Of a stretch of 64,000 nt of DNA, positions 26,302 through 34,614 are shown in pieces. The DNA lies in the NCBI GenBank assembly GCA_017623675.1, contig JAGAOO010000036.1, positions 1-64,000 of the forward strand. Direction: 5' to 3'. The position numbers and the translations under genes are program-made. The notes below the pieces were generated by a model. That model saw only the letters and a program-made list of their open reading frames with translations. It was not told the origin of the DNA and did no database searches. This DNA is from Lachnospiraceae bacterium. GTDB lineage: Bacteria; Bacillota; Clostridia; Lachnospirales; Lachnospiraceae. The number at the start of each line of letters is the position of its first letter. Within the stretch, counting starts at the first letter, position 1.

Positions 26302-26964
26302 TTATACCTCCAAACGGTATCCCATTTTTGACACTGTCTTAATTGCATCACTTAAACACAGCTTTTTTCGCAGTTGTCCGATGTGTACATCTACAGTACG
26401 AGTTTCCCCTACATAATCCACGCCCCATACCATCTGCAGCAGTTTTTCTCTTGAAATGGCAACATTTTTATTCTTAGCCAGAACTGCCAGCAATTCAAAT
26501 TCCATTGGCTTTAAAGGTACTTCCCTTCCATTTTGTCGCACCATATGTTCCTTAAAGTTAATTTCCATATTCAAAATCTGTATGGTATCACTTAATTTAT
26601 TGGCCCGTTTCAATACCTTTTCAATTCGTACCATAAGTTCTAACACTTCAAAGGGTTTTACAATGTAATCCTCTGCTCCTCCCTTTAGGCCTTGTATTTT
26701 TGAATTCAAGTCATCTTTTGCCGTCAAAAAAATAACAGGAATTCCATATTGATTCATAACCTCCAGTAATTGAAATCCATCTAAGCCTGGCAACATTACA
26801 TCCAATAATGCCAAATCAAAGTTATGATTTTCCTGTAATGCTTCTGCTGCTTTTTCACCATTATCATAAATGACAACCTCATAATTTGCCACTTTAAGAT
26901 TCATCTCAATCATTTTTGCAATTGCTTCTTCGTCTTCTACTATTAAAATCCGGTTTTTTGCCAT
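26302..26964 (-). CDS. OmpR-family response regulator of the ABC cluster
   Basis: The 220-aa regulator has a receiver domain (VEDEEAIAK, phosphoacceptor Asp in LALLDVMLPG, Lys in DYIVKPFE) and winged helix (LKPMEFELLAVLA, RTVDVHIGQLRKKL, KMGYRLEV). ATG 26964 has GGAAG upstream. It is the first gene of a minus-strand series that continues through its kinase to the lipoprotein and ABC genes, which are its most likely targets. A weak promoter (27023-27051) lies upstream. Confidence 0.9.
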   Translation of the reverse strand: MAKNRILIVEDEEAIAKMIEMNLKVANYEVVIYDNGEKAAEALQENHNFDLALLDVMLPGLDGFQLLEVMNQYGIPVIFLTAKDDLNSKIQGLKGGAEDYIVKPFEVLELMVRIEKVLKRANKLSDTIQILNMEINFKEHMVRQNGREVPLKPMEFELLAVLAKNKNVAISREKLLQMVWGVDYVGETRTVDVHIGQLRKKLCLSDAIKTVSKMGYRLEV

Positions 26965-27022
26965 AGTCTTCCTTCTTCTCCTTCAGACCCAATTTTTTCT
27001 GCCAGGTAATCATTTACATAAT

Positions 27023-27051
27023 AGCATAACGCTATGATTGAAAAAAACCAA
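27023..27051 (-). promoter_or_regulatory. Possible promoter of the response regulator gene
   Basis: Minus-strand TTGGTT (27051-27046), 17-base spacer, TATGCT (27028-27023). The adjacent CATAGCGTTATG is nearly palindromic. Confidence 0.35.
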
Positions 27052-27146
27052 GTGAAAATTTTCTTACATTTGAAGAATGTTGGAATTTGAATGGCTTGCG
27101 CCCTAATTTTCAATTAAGCCATGCCCACCTCGCTTCGCTCGCTGTC

Positions 27147-27197
27147 GGGCTTGCGCCCTATATAATCATAAAAAGCCAGATGACAGAAAGCAAGCTT
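27147..27197. repeat. 51-bp direct repeat, copy 1
   Basis: Identical to 27268-27318. It starts with GGGCTTGCGCCC and contains half of a terminator; in this copy the partner arm is degenerate (CTGTC/GACAG and TGGCT/AGCCA only). Confidence 0.85.
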
Positions 27198-27267
27198 CCT
27201 CTATCCTGTCTGCATGGCTTTTTCGCCATGCTCCAGCCCGATTACCGCTCTGCGGCATCGGGCTGGA

Positions 27268-27318
27268 GGGCTTGCGCCCTATATAATCATAAAAAGCCAG
27301 ATGACAGAAAGCAAGCTT
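27268..27318. repeat. 51-bp direct repeat, copy 2
   Basis: Identical to 27147-27197, offset 121 bp. Here the downstream partner arm is intact, giving the strong terminator at 27295-27330. Confidence 0.85.
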
Positions 27319-27335
27319 TCTCATCTGGCTTTTTC
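27291..27335. terminator. Bidirectional terminator of the ABC exporter operon
   Basis: AGCCAGATGA (27295-27304) pairs with TCATCTGGCT (27321-27330), with an inner GAAAGC/GCTTTC. T5 follows on the plus side and T5 on the minus side. Confidence 0.85.
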
Positions 27336-27353
27336 CGATTATGCATGGCTTAA

Positions 27354-29186
27354 TTAGAGCTCAAACTGTGAATTATATAAATCGGCGTAGAAGCCGTTCT
27401 TTGATAATAACTCTTCGTGGTTACCCTGTTCGATTATATCGCCGTCTTTCATAACCAGTATCATGTCTGCATCTCGTATGGTACTTAGCCGATGTGCAAT
27501 AATGAAGCTGGTTCGTCCTTTCATTAGATTATCCATTGCCTTCTGGATTCGGATTTCCGTTCTGGTATCAACTGATGATGTAGCTTCATCCAGAATCAGG
27601 ATTGGATTATCCGCCAGAATTGCTCTTGCAATGGTCAACAACTGCTTTTGTCCCTGAGAAACATTGGTTGCTTCTTCATTTAGTTCCATTTGATAACCAC
27701 CCGGAAGGGTTTGAATGAAATGATGGGCATGTGCCGCTTTTGCCGCCTCGATAACCTCATCATCTGTAGCATTTGGTCTGCCATATCGGATGTTTTCCAT
27801 AATGGTTCCCTTAAACAGCCAGGTATCCTGTAATACCATTCCGAATCCGTTTCGCAAATCATGTCGGTTAAACTCTTTCAGGTTATGCCCGTCTATTAGA
27901 ATTGCACCGGAATTCACATCATAGAACCGCATAAGCAATTTAACCATAGTCGTCTTTCCGGCACCGGTTGGTCCTACAATCGCTATCTTCTGTCCCGGTT
28001 TCACATCTGCACTAAAATCATGAATAATAATATTATCCGGATGGTATCCAAAGGCTACATGGTCAAAGGTTACATATCCTTTTATTTCTTCTCCTGAAAT
28101 TGGAGAATGGTCTATTTCCACCTCTTCCTCCTCTTCCAGGAATTCAAATACCCGCTCTGCAGCGGCTGCCATAGACTGCATCATATTCATAACCTGAGCA
28201 ATCTGCTGAATTGGCTGAGTAAAATTCCTTACATACTGGATAAATGCCTGAATATCACCAATGGTAATAACACCTTTAATCGCCAATAAAGCACCTACAA
28301 AGGAAACCGCCACATATCCCAGATTACCAACAAACATCATAATCGGATGCATCATACCGGATAAAAACTGAGACTTCCATGCTGAATCATATAACTTCTC
28401 ATTCGTTTGATTAAACTCATCTATGGATGCTTTCTGTTTATTAAATGCCTGTATCACCAGATGACCACTATAGACCTCTTCCACCTGTCCATTCAATGTG
28501 CCTAAATACTTCTGCTGGCTTTTGAAGTATTTCTGTGAACTTTTAACTATCAGTGAAATCAGAATCATACTGACTGGCAAAATAATCAATGCAATTAACG
28601 TCATAAGCGGACTGATACTAAGCATCATAATCAGTACACCAATCATGGTTGATACAGATGTGATTAACTGGGTAATGCTCTGATTGAGTCCTTGACCCAG
28701 AGTATCTATGTCATTAGTGATTCTGGATAAAACCTCTCCAACTGTACGGCTCTCAAAATATTTCATCGGCATGCGGTTAATCTTTTCGGAAATTTCTCTC
28801 CGCATACGGTAACATATTTTTTGAGTGATTCCGGTCATAATCCACCCTTGAACAAAATGAAACAGAGCGCTAAATACATATAAGCCCAATACTGTTAAGA
28901 GAATCATACCAATTTTCTCAAAATCAATACCACCGGTACCATTGATTTTCTCCATTAATCCTTCTGCCAACGCAGTCGTTGCCTTACCTAGAATCTTTGG
29001 ACCCAGTATACTGAATACCGTACTTCCTATAGCAAATATTATGACAATACATACACCGATTTTATAATTTCCAATATAAGCAATTACTTTTCGAATGGTT
29101 CCCTTAAAATCTTTTGCTTTCTCTCCATTTCCCACAGGCCCATGTCCCATGCCTCGTCTATGTGGTCTTACGTTTTCGTTACTCAT
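27354..29186 (-). CDS. Heterodimeric ABC exporter subunit (canonical catalytic site), YfiC/BmrD-like
   Basis: The 610-aa type IV exporter half has an N-terminal six-TM domain and nucleotide-binding domain: Walker A GPTGAGKTT, Walker B LILDEATSSVD with catalytic Glu, and H-loop IIAHRLST. Its signature is VSQGQ, departing from LSGGQ. It therefore contributes a complete catalytic half to one site and a degenerate signature to the other, as expected for a heterodimer with the upstream 734-aa subunit (5 bases away). Start ATG 29186 has GGAGG inside the upstream gene. Drug or lipid export is inferred from the family. Confidence 0.92.
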   Translation of the reverse strand: MSNENVRPHRRGMGHGPVGNGEKAKDFKGTIRKVIAYIGNYKIGVCIVIIFAIGSTVFSILGPKILGKATTALAEGLMEKINGTGGIDFEKIGMILLTVLGLYVFSALFHFVQGWIMTGITQKICYRMRREISEKINRMPMKYFESRTVGEVLSRITNDIDTLGQGLNQSITQLITSVSTMIGVLIMMLSISPLMTLIALIILPVSMILISLIVKSSQKYFKSQQKYLGTLNGQVEEVYSGHLVIQAFNKQKASIDEFNQTNEKLYDSAWKSQFLSGMMHPIMMFVGNLGYVAVSFVGALLAIKGVITIGDIQAFIQYVRNFTQPIQQIAQVMNMMQSMAAAAERVFEFLEEEEEVEIDHSPISGEEIKGYVTFDHVAFGYHPDNIIIHDFSADVKPGQKIAIVGPTGAGKTTMVKLLMRFYDVNSGAILIDGHNLKEFNRHDLRNGFGMVLQDTWLFKGTIMENIRYGRPNATDDEVIEAAKAAHAHHFIQTLPGGYQMELNEEATNVSQGQKQLLTIARAILADNPILILDEATSSVDTRTEIRIQKAMDNLMKGRTSFIIAHRLSTIRDADMILVMKDGDIIEQGNHEELLSKNGFYADLYNSQFEL

Positions 29187-29191
29187 GTGAC

Positions 29192-31396
29192 TTAAGCCTC
29201 CTTTCCTGTACCAGCGTCTACAGTGGATGCTGTATTACCATTGGAAAACCCTTTATGCAATTCTGTTTCTGATAGCTGTGACTTAGCAATCTGCTGGTAA
29301 ACTTCACAATTCTTCATCAGACTTTCATGGGTTCCTTTACCAACTATTCTGCCTTCATCTAATACCAATATCTGATCTGCATGCAGAATGGTACTAATTC
29401 GCTGTGCAACTATCAATACAGTACTATCCTTCACCCGTTTCTCTAACGCTTTACGTAATGCAACATCTGTTTTGAAATCCAAGGCAGAAAAACTGTCATC
29501 AAATATATATATTCGTGGTTGCTTCACTATAGCTCTGGCAATGGATAACCGTTGTTTTTGTCCACCAGACACATTCGTTCCACCCTGGGCAATACTGCTT
29601 TCAAAACCTGAAGTTTTCTCTTCAATGAAATCAATTGCCTGTGCAATATCCGCTGCCTCTTTTATTTCCTCCATCGAAGCATCTTCTTTTCCAAACCGTA
29701 AGTTTGTTGCTATCGTACCCGAAAACAGCACTCCCTTTTGTGGAACCAAGCCAATCTGTTGTCGAAGGGACTCCTGTGTTAAAGAACGTATATCTTTTCC
29801 ATCAATTGTAATCGAACCTTCTGTTACATCATAAAATCTTGGTATCAATTGTATCAAAGTTGATTTACCACAACCGGTACTTCCTATAATGGCAGTTGTT
29901 TCTCCCGGTTTTGCAATAAAATCAATATCCTCTAATACATCCGCTTCTGCACCCGGATACCGGAAATTCACATGATGAAACTCTATAACACCCTTGCATT
30001 CTTCTAATACTTCTGCATCCGGTTCATCCTTTACTAATACTTCTGTATTTAATACCTCTTCAATACGGTCCACTGCAACACCGGCTCTTGGCAGCATAAT
30101 CGAAATCATACAAATCATTAAGAAAGACATTACAATCAGCATGGTATAGGTAATAAATGCCGTCATAACACCTACCTGTAAATGACCGGCATCAATCTGA
30201 TTGGATGCCACCCATACAATTAGAACGGATATCACATTCATAATCAGCATCATGGTTGGCATCATAAAAGTCATAACCCGATTGGTAAATAACATGGTTT
30301 TCGTCAAATCTTTATTGGCATCTTCAAACCGTTCTTCCTCTGTTTTCTCTCTGACAAAAGCACGGATTACCGGTATACCGGTTAAAATCTCTCTGGATAC
30401 CAGATTCAAATTATCAATTTTCTTTTGCATCTGCTGAAACTTCGGCATAGCTATTTTCATTAACACCAATACCAATGCCAAAATTAACGCAACAGCGAGA
30501 ACAATAATCCATTCCATTCCCGAGTCCGTATTTAACACATGAAGAACACCACCAATACCCATAATTGGTGCATAGATAAACATACGAAGCAGCATGGTGG
30601 ATACCATCTGCACTTGCTGAATATCATTGGTGCTTCTTGTAATCAGAGAAGCGGTTGAGAACTGATCCATTTCCCGATTCGTAAAGGTAACCACCTTTTG
30701 GAAGACTTTATTTCTCAAATCCATACCGATTTTTGCACCAATACGAGAAGCAAGAAAGCTAACCAGAATTGCAGTAATTACCATAATGAGCGTAATTCCC
30801 AACATTTGGCCACCAACAGTTAATAAATAGTTCTTCTGCATCTGATGAATATCACCACCAGCTGCTTGATATTCTTCCACTGCATATGCCACTGCCATGG
30901 AATGAAGCATGGAATCACCTACAGATTCCATTTTTTCCTCCATTTGATTCCGCATTTCCAGAATACTGTCATTGGTAAATCCTTCTGTTCCCATATTCTG
31001 CGTCTGTTCTTTCAGCAATTCCTGTACATCAGCTTCCGACATTTTTTTCATATTGGAATTCATGATAATGGCAGTCTGGAACCTTGCATCTGCTTCTTCC
31101 CAAAGCGTTTCATCCTCAGCAATATTCAATCGATATATATTACCTTGTTTATCATAGATTTCATCCCATTCTGCGGCTTCTTCTGTCGTAAGAAACCGGG
31201 AAATGCTTTCATGCTCCTCCTCACGAATCAATGGAGGCACTCCATGTTTCATACCTTGGTTTTGAATTCCGGTATCAATAATCTGTGATGTGTAATCCGG
31301 CAATGACAGTTCACACTGTGCCTGCACAATCAACAATACTATGACTAATAAAATCAGATACCATTGGTCTTTCATATAACGAAAAATCTTAAACAT
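29192..31396 (-). CDS. Heterodimeric ABC exporter subunit with degenerate ATP site and long external insertion
   Basis: The 734-aa exporter half carries Walker A GSTGCGKST and signature VSGGQ. Its Walker B is IYIFDDSFSALD (Asp instead of catalytic Glu) and its H-loop is IVAQRIST (Gln instead of His). This is the non-catalytic subunit pattern of BmrCD/TM287-288-like heterodimers. Residues about 40-180 between TM1 and TM2 form a hydrophilic, Glu-rich predicted external insertion. AAAGGA precedes ATG 31396, and the promoter is at 31471-31499. Confidence 0.92.
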   Translation of the reverse strand: MFKIFRYMKDQWYLILLVIVLLIVQAQCELSLPDYTSQIIDTGIQNQGMKHGVPPLIREEEHESISRFLTTEEAAEWDEIYDKQGNIYRLNIAEDETLWEEADARFQTAIIMNSNMKKMSEADVQELLKEQTQNMGTEGFTNDSILEMRNQMEEKMESVGDSMLHSMAVAYAVEEYQAAGGDIHQMQKNYLLTVGGQMLGITLIMVITAILVSFLASRIGAKIGMDLRNKVFQKVVTFTNREMDQFSTASLITRSTNDIQQVQMVSTMLLRMFIYAPIMGIGGVLHVLNTDSGMEWIIVLAVALILALVLVLMKIAMPKFQQMQKKIDNLNLVSREILTGIPVIRAFVREKTEEERFEDANKDLTKTMLFTNRVMTFMMPTMMLIMNVISVLIVWVASNQIDAGHLQVGVMTAFITYTMLIVMSFLMICMISIMLPRAGVAVDRIEEVLNTEVLVKDEPDAEVLEECKGVIEFHHVNFRYPGAEADVLEDIDFIAKPGETTAIIGSTGCGKSTLIQLIPRFYDVTEGSITIDGKDIRSLTQESLRQQIGLVPQKGVLFSGTIATNLRFGKEDASMEEIKEAADIAQAIDFIEEKTSGFESSIAQGGTNVSGGQKQRLSIARAIVKQPRIYIFDDSFSALDFKTDVALRKALEKRVKDSTVLIVAQRISTILHADQILVLDEGRIVGKGTHESLMKNCEVYQQIAKSQLSETELHKGFSNGNTASTVDAGTGKEA

Positions 31397-31442
31397 AGTT
31401 CTTTCCTTTCATTTATGGAAATATATAAAAACAAAATACAAA

Positions 31443-31481
31443 CGTGTTATCATGTTTTGCCTAGTGACACATTATAACACG
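31443..31481. promoter_or_regulatory. Candidate operator of the ABC exporter promoter
   Basis: CGTGTTAT (31443-31450) and ATAACACG (31474-31481) form a perfect 8-bp inverted repeat with centres 31 bp apart, about three helical turns. One half-site covers the -10 box; the other lies just past the expected transcription start. Confidence 0.45.
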
Positions 31482-31499
31482 CTCATATTCAAAAACCAA
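31471..31499 (-). promoter_or_regulatory. Promoter of the ABC exporter operon
   Basis: Minus-strand TTGGTT (31499-31494), 17-base spacer, TATAAT (31476-31471). Confidence 0.6.
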
Positions 31500-31528
31500 T
31501 AAAGATTCTATTAAACTCATATAAAGAA

Positions 31529-31759
31529 TTATTCCGTATCCTGATTCGAATTTCCTTCTGCCTCAGATGCAGAATTTCGTTTTTCCATAACACGCAAGAA
31601 CCATAAGAGTACCCAGAACACCATGGATACTCCCATGGTCAATATTAACATTCCAAGACTAAGTCCATTCCCAATAATACTTAAAACAAATGTTGCAATC
31701 ACAAGTCCAATAATTACAATAATTCCAATCCACGCTATTATTTGTCTGACCTTTTTCAT
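31529..31759 (-). CDS. Small two-helix membrane protein
   Basis: The 76-aa product has two TM helices (IIAWIGIIVIIGLVIATFVLS and LGMLILTMGVSMVFWVLLWFL) and a polar tail SASEAEGNSNQDTE. No family recognised. It begins 3 bases after the rarA stop, so it is co-transcribed with rarA. An unrelated housekeeping partner is common in such pairs, so the context gives little about its role. Confidence 0.75.
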   Translation of the reverse strand: MKKVRQIIAWIGIIVIIGLVIATFVLSIIGNGLSLGMLILTMGVSMVFWVLLWFLRVMEKRNSASEAEGNSNQDTE

Positions 31760-31762
31760 CTT

Positions 31763-33094
31763 CTATTCCTCGATTTCTTTTCCGATTGTTCTAAAGTATT
31801 CCCGTATCTCCTGTTCGTAGCCTAATTCTCCCGGTCGGTAGAATCTGGTGCCCTCTAACTCATCCGGCAGATATTGCTGTTCCACATAATGATTCGGAAA
31901 ATCATGGGCATACTGATATCCAACATGTCCAAGTTTTCTTGCCCCACCATAATGGGCATCACGCAAATGTACCGGAACTGCTCCTGTCTGTTGCTCCTTT
32001 ACTGTTTGCATTGCCTCTGAAATTGCGTTGACAATTGCATTGCTTTTTGGTGCACAGGCCACGTAAATTGCTGCGTGAGCCAGAATAATCTGTGCCTCCG
32101 GCATACCAATCCGTTCCACTGCCTGTGCACAGGCAGTAGCAACCTGAATAGCCTGTGGGTCTGCATTGCCCACATCCTCCGAAGCACATATCATAATTCT
32201 CCTTGCCACAAACGTTACACTTTCTCCACTGTAAAGCATTTTTGCCAGATAATAAACTGCCGCATCCGGGTCTGAACCACGCATGCTTTTTATAAATGCA
32301 GATATTGTATCATAATGATTATCCCCATTTTTGTCATATTTTAATGAACGCCTCTGGATACATTCCTCTGCAACAGCCAGGGTAATATGAATTTTTCCAT
32401 CCTCCTGTCTATCGGTTGTGAGAATTCCTAACTCTATTGCATTTAATGCACTTCTGGCATCACCTTCTGACATATCTGCTAAAAAGGCAACAGCCTCCTC
32501 ATCAATCATTGCATCATAAGCACCCATTCCCTTTTCTTTGTCATACACTGCACGTCGAATCAATTCCTGAATATTTTCTTTGGATAAAGGCTTCAGTTGA
32601 AACACATTGGAACGGGATAATAACGCCCCATTTACTTCAAAATATGGATTTTCCGTAGTTGCACCAATTAATACCACGGTTCCGTCTTCTACAAAGGGAA
32701 GCAGATAGTCCTGCTGCGCCTTGTTAAACCGATGAATCTCATCTACAAACAGAATCGTCTTTTTCTGATACATGCCCATGGTTTCCTTGGCTTTAGCTAT
32801 TACCTCTTCCATTTCCTTCTTTCCCGAGGTAGTTGCATTAATCTGGGTAAATGTTGCACTGGTGGAATTGGCAATTACCATGGCAAGAGTCGTCTTTCCG
32901 GTTCCCGGAGGACCATAGAGAATAATAGAACTGATTTTATCTGCCTGTATGGCTCGATATAATAACTTATCCTTCCCTATAATATGCTCCTGTCCTACCA
33001 CTTCCTCCAGTTTAGTTGGACGCATTCGTTTTGCCAGTGGAGCTTCCTGTTCCATATTCTGTTGCCGCATATATTCAAACATATCCATTTCCAT
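31763..33094 (-). CDS. rarA: Replication-associated recombination protein RarA (MgsA)
   Basis: AAA+ clamp-loader-like ATPase of 443 aa acting at stalled replication forks. Walker A GPPGTGKTT, Walker B LFVDEIHRFNKAQQD, sensor 1 GATTENP and the Arg finger region SEGDARSALNAIE are clear, and the MgsA C-terminal domain (DAHYGGARKLGHVGYQYAHDFPNHYVEQQYLP) is intact. The exact start is uncertain: GTG 33097, ATG 33094 and ATG 33088 are all open, with AGGTG fitting 33088 best. The small membrane gene follows directly. Confidence 0.93.
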   Translation of the reverse strand: MEMDMFEYMRQQNMEQEAPLAKRMRPTKLEEVVGQEHIIGKDKLLYRAIQADKISSIILYGPPGTGKTTLAMVIANSTSATFTQINATTSGKKEMEEVIAKAKETMGMYQKKTILFVDEIHRFNKAQQDYLLPFVEDGTVVLIGATTENPYFEVNGALLSRSNVFQLKPLSKENIQELIRRAVYDKEKGMGAYDAMIDEEAVAFLADMSEGDARSALNAIELGILTTDRQEDGKIHITLAVAEECIQRRSLKYDKNGDNHYDTISAFIKSMRGSDPDAAVYYLAKMLYSGESVTFVARRIMICASEDVGNADPQAIQVATACAQAVERIGMPEAQIILAHAAIYVACAPKSNAIVNAISEAMQTVKEQQTGAVPVHLRDAHYGGARKLGHVGYQYAHDFPNHYVEQQYLPDELEGTRFYRPGELGYEQEIREYFRTIGKEIEE

Positions 33095-33116
33095 CACCTG
33101 TCCATTTCTGTTTCAA

Positions 33117-33143
33117 TACAAAAGGGGCTGTAGAAACAGCCCC
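33117..33143 (-). terminator. Terminator after the lone receiver gene
   Basis: GGGGCTGT (33124-33131), loop agaa, ACAGCCCC (33136-33143). TTTTGT follows on the minus strand. Confidence 0.75.
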
Positions 33144-33150
33144 AAACCTT

Positions 33151-33546
33151 CTATAACATTCCCATTCGTTTCAAATTCATCTCGAACTCTAATATGTCAA
33201 TTGGTTTACTCATATAGCAGTCATATTGATTTCCTGCCAGCTCTTCATCAAAGCCGCCTTCATCTAACGCACTTATCATAATGATTTTTGCCCGTTCTCT
33301 TGCAGTTAAGGCATATTTCCCTTCCAAGTCACGAATTGCATCCAGTGCTTTATATCCATCAATCTTTGGCATCATAACATCCAGACACACTAACTGGTAC
33401 GGTTCCCGGTCATCCAGTGCCTGCATATAACACTTCACCGCTTGAAAACCATCACCAACCACTGTTACATCTCCGAACTTCGCAAGCAGCTTGGTTAAAA
33501 ATTTGCGATTTGCTTCATCATCCTCGGCTACCAATATTTTCAACAT
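33151..33546 (-). CDS. Stand-alone CheY-like response regulator receiver
   Basis: The 131-aa product is a receiver domain only: acidic pair VAEDDEANRKF, phosphoacceptor Asp in LVCLDVMMPKIDG, Thr/Ser position ISALDEGG and Lys in YMSKPIDILEF. No output domain follows. ATG 33546 has GGAGGGG upstream. It starts 12 bases after the TetR gene and ends at a terminator, so the two form a short operon. Its kinase and target are not in the immediate neighbourhood. Confidence 0.9.
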   Translation of the reverse strand: MLKILVAEDDEANRKFLTKLLAKFGDVTVVGDGFQAVKCYMQALDDREPYQLVCLDVMMPKIDGYKALDAIRDLEGKYALTARERAKIIMISALDEGGFDEELAGNQYDCYMSKPIDILEFEMNLKRMGML

Positions 33547-33558
33547 TTGATGCCCCTC

Positions 33559-34146
33559 CTACTTCTTTACTAACATTAGAATCTTGTCAATACTTTCCAT
33601 AACTTCTATCTTCAATGTTTGAGTATGAATCGAAGTTCTTCGATCCAAAAGCTGTGTATTCAATACACCCATTAATATACATTTTAGCTGACTGGCAGTA
33701 AAAGTATGATTAATTTCTCCTGCTTCCATTGCATCTTCAATCAATTTTAATAGAAAACGGCTTCGTTCCTCAATACAATTGCCAATAATTTCTCTGGTTC
33801 CGGTATTATGCAGTAATTCTTCATAATTCAGAACAATTGCGGAAATTTCCATGTAATTATCATAGTAAATTGCATAAGTTTCAAAAAAAACATGAATCTT
33901 TTCCACATACGAAACATCTTTGCATTGCACGGTTTTAATAATACTTTTATCAAATCGTACGAAGTATTCCACCACTTCAATCAGTACTTCATTAATTCCT
34001 CCAAAGTACTTATAAATCAAAGCCTCTGACATGTTCTCTTTCATTGCCAGAGTTTTTGTGGACAAAGACGCTAAACCTGATTCACTTATTATCTCGATGG
34101 CGGAAGCAATAATCCGGTCCTTTCGAGAAATAAAGTTATCACCCAT
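33559..34146 (-). CDS. TetR/AcrR family transcriptional regulator
   Basis: The 195-aa product has an N-terminal HTH (RKDRIIASAIEIISESGLASLSTKTLAMKENMSEALIYKYFGGINEVL) and a divergent helical ligand domain. ATG 34146 follows GGGAGGAC. A consensus promoter lies at 34210-34238, with an inverted repeat CTTATC/GATAAG between promoter and start that may be its own operator. It is co-transcribed with a lone receiver domain, an unusual pairing. Ligand unknown. Confidence 0.9.
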   Translation of the reverse strand: MGDNFISRKDRIIASAIEIISESGLASLSTKTLAMKENMSEALIYKYFGGINEVLIEVVEYFVRFDKSIIKTVQCKDVSYVEKIHVFFETYAIYYDNYMEISAIVLNYEELLHNTGTREIIGNCIEERSRFLLKLIEDAMEAGEINHTFTASQLKCILMGVLNTQLLDRRTSIHTQTLKIEVMESIDKILMLVKK

Positions 34147-34166
34147 TTGTAGTCCTCCCCTATTCC

Positions 34167-34187
34167 CTTATCCTATATGTCGATAAG
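34167..34187. promoter_or_regulatory. Candidate TetR autoregulatory operator
   Basis: CTTATC (34167-34172) and GATAAG (34182-34187), a 6-bp inverted repeat spaced 9, downstream of the tetR promoter and upstream of its start. Confidence 0.35.
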
Positions 34188-34209
34188 TATGTAACCTTCC
34201 CTATGCAAC

Positions 34210-34238
34210 ATTTTAGGAGATGGGGTATCGTTTGTCAA
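34210..34238 (-). promoter_or_regulatory. Promoter of the tetR-receiver operon
   Basis: Minus-strand TTGACA (34238-34233), 17-base spacer, TAAAAT (34215-34210). Confidence 0.7.
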
Positions 34239-34287
34239 GCCAAAGCGAAGAATCTGATTTCTTTCTTTTACATTTTCAACGCAAAAG

Positions 34288-34313
34288 AAGTTTCCCTTTC
34301 AGGAAACTTCTCT
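34288..34313 (-). terminator. Terminator of the cold-shock gene
   Basis: AGAAGTTTCC (34288-34297), loop of six, GGAAACTTCT (34304-34313). TTTGCG follows on the minus strand, and an outer CGCAA/TTGCG can extend it. Confidence 0.6.
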
Positions 34314-34413
34314 CTCAATTGCGATTTCTGCAAGATAAGCCAATCCAAATACTAATAAATAACTTGTATATATATTATATCTAAAAAGGTACTCGTTGCT
34401 TGATTCGTATTGA

Positions 34414-34614
34414 TTAAACTCTTGTTACATTCACTGCCTGTGGGCCCTTTTCTCCTGTAACAACATCGAATTCAACAGCCTCGCCGTCTTCTAAGGACTT
34501 AAAGCCTTCCATGTTCAGTCCGGTATAGTGTACAAACACTTCCTTGCCTGATTCATCGCTGATAAATCCATATCCTTTTTGGCTGTTAAACCATTTTACT
34601 GTACCTTTACTCAT
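34414..34614 (-). CDS. Cold-shock protein (CspA/CspB family)
   Basis: The 66-aa single cold-shock OB fold has RNP1 KGYGFI and RNP2 VFVHY. It binds single-stranded RNA/DNA and melts RNA structures. Full family length, starting [22 protein letters not shown] lies 7 bases before ATG 34614. The leader contains a GTGGC/GCCAC hairpin just before the ribosome binding site, which may tie translation to temperature, as in other csp leaders. A terminator lies about 100 bases beyond the stop. Confidence 0.95.
   Translation of the reverse strand: MSKGTVKWFNSQKGYGFISDESGKEVFVHYTGLNMEGFKSLEDGEAVEFDVVTGEKGPQAVNVTRV

Larger units (their letters stand above)
26965..27353. other. 389-base gene-free region with inverted-repeat element
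   Basis: It holds the regulator promoter and leader (26965-27060) and an element bounded by 13-bp inverted repeats (27112-27355) with two 51-bp direct repeats and several hairpins. The plus-strand open frame 27087-27353 is rejected: it merely translates the repeats. Confidence 0.7.
27112..27355. repeat. Element with 13-bp terminal inverted repeats and duplicated terminators
   Basis: AATTAAGCCATGC (27112-27124) is the exact reverse complement of GCATGGCTTAATT (27343-27355). Inside are a 51-bp perfect direct repeat (27147-27197 and 27268-27318), a CAGCCCGAT/ATCGGGCTG hairpin (about 27234-27264), and GGGC-gcaa-GCCC hairpins on the minus strand. The right end abuts the stop codon of the ABC exporter gene. 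No target-site duplication is seen. It could be a miniature mobile element or a locally amplified terminator. Confidence 0.55.

Noticed and set aside
27087..27353. 88-codon plus-strand frame in the repeat element
   Set aside because: It translates the 51-bp direct repeats and hairpins, has no ribosome binding site, and its peptide is internally duplicated only because the DNA is.
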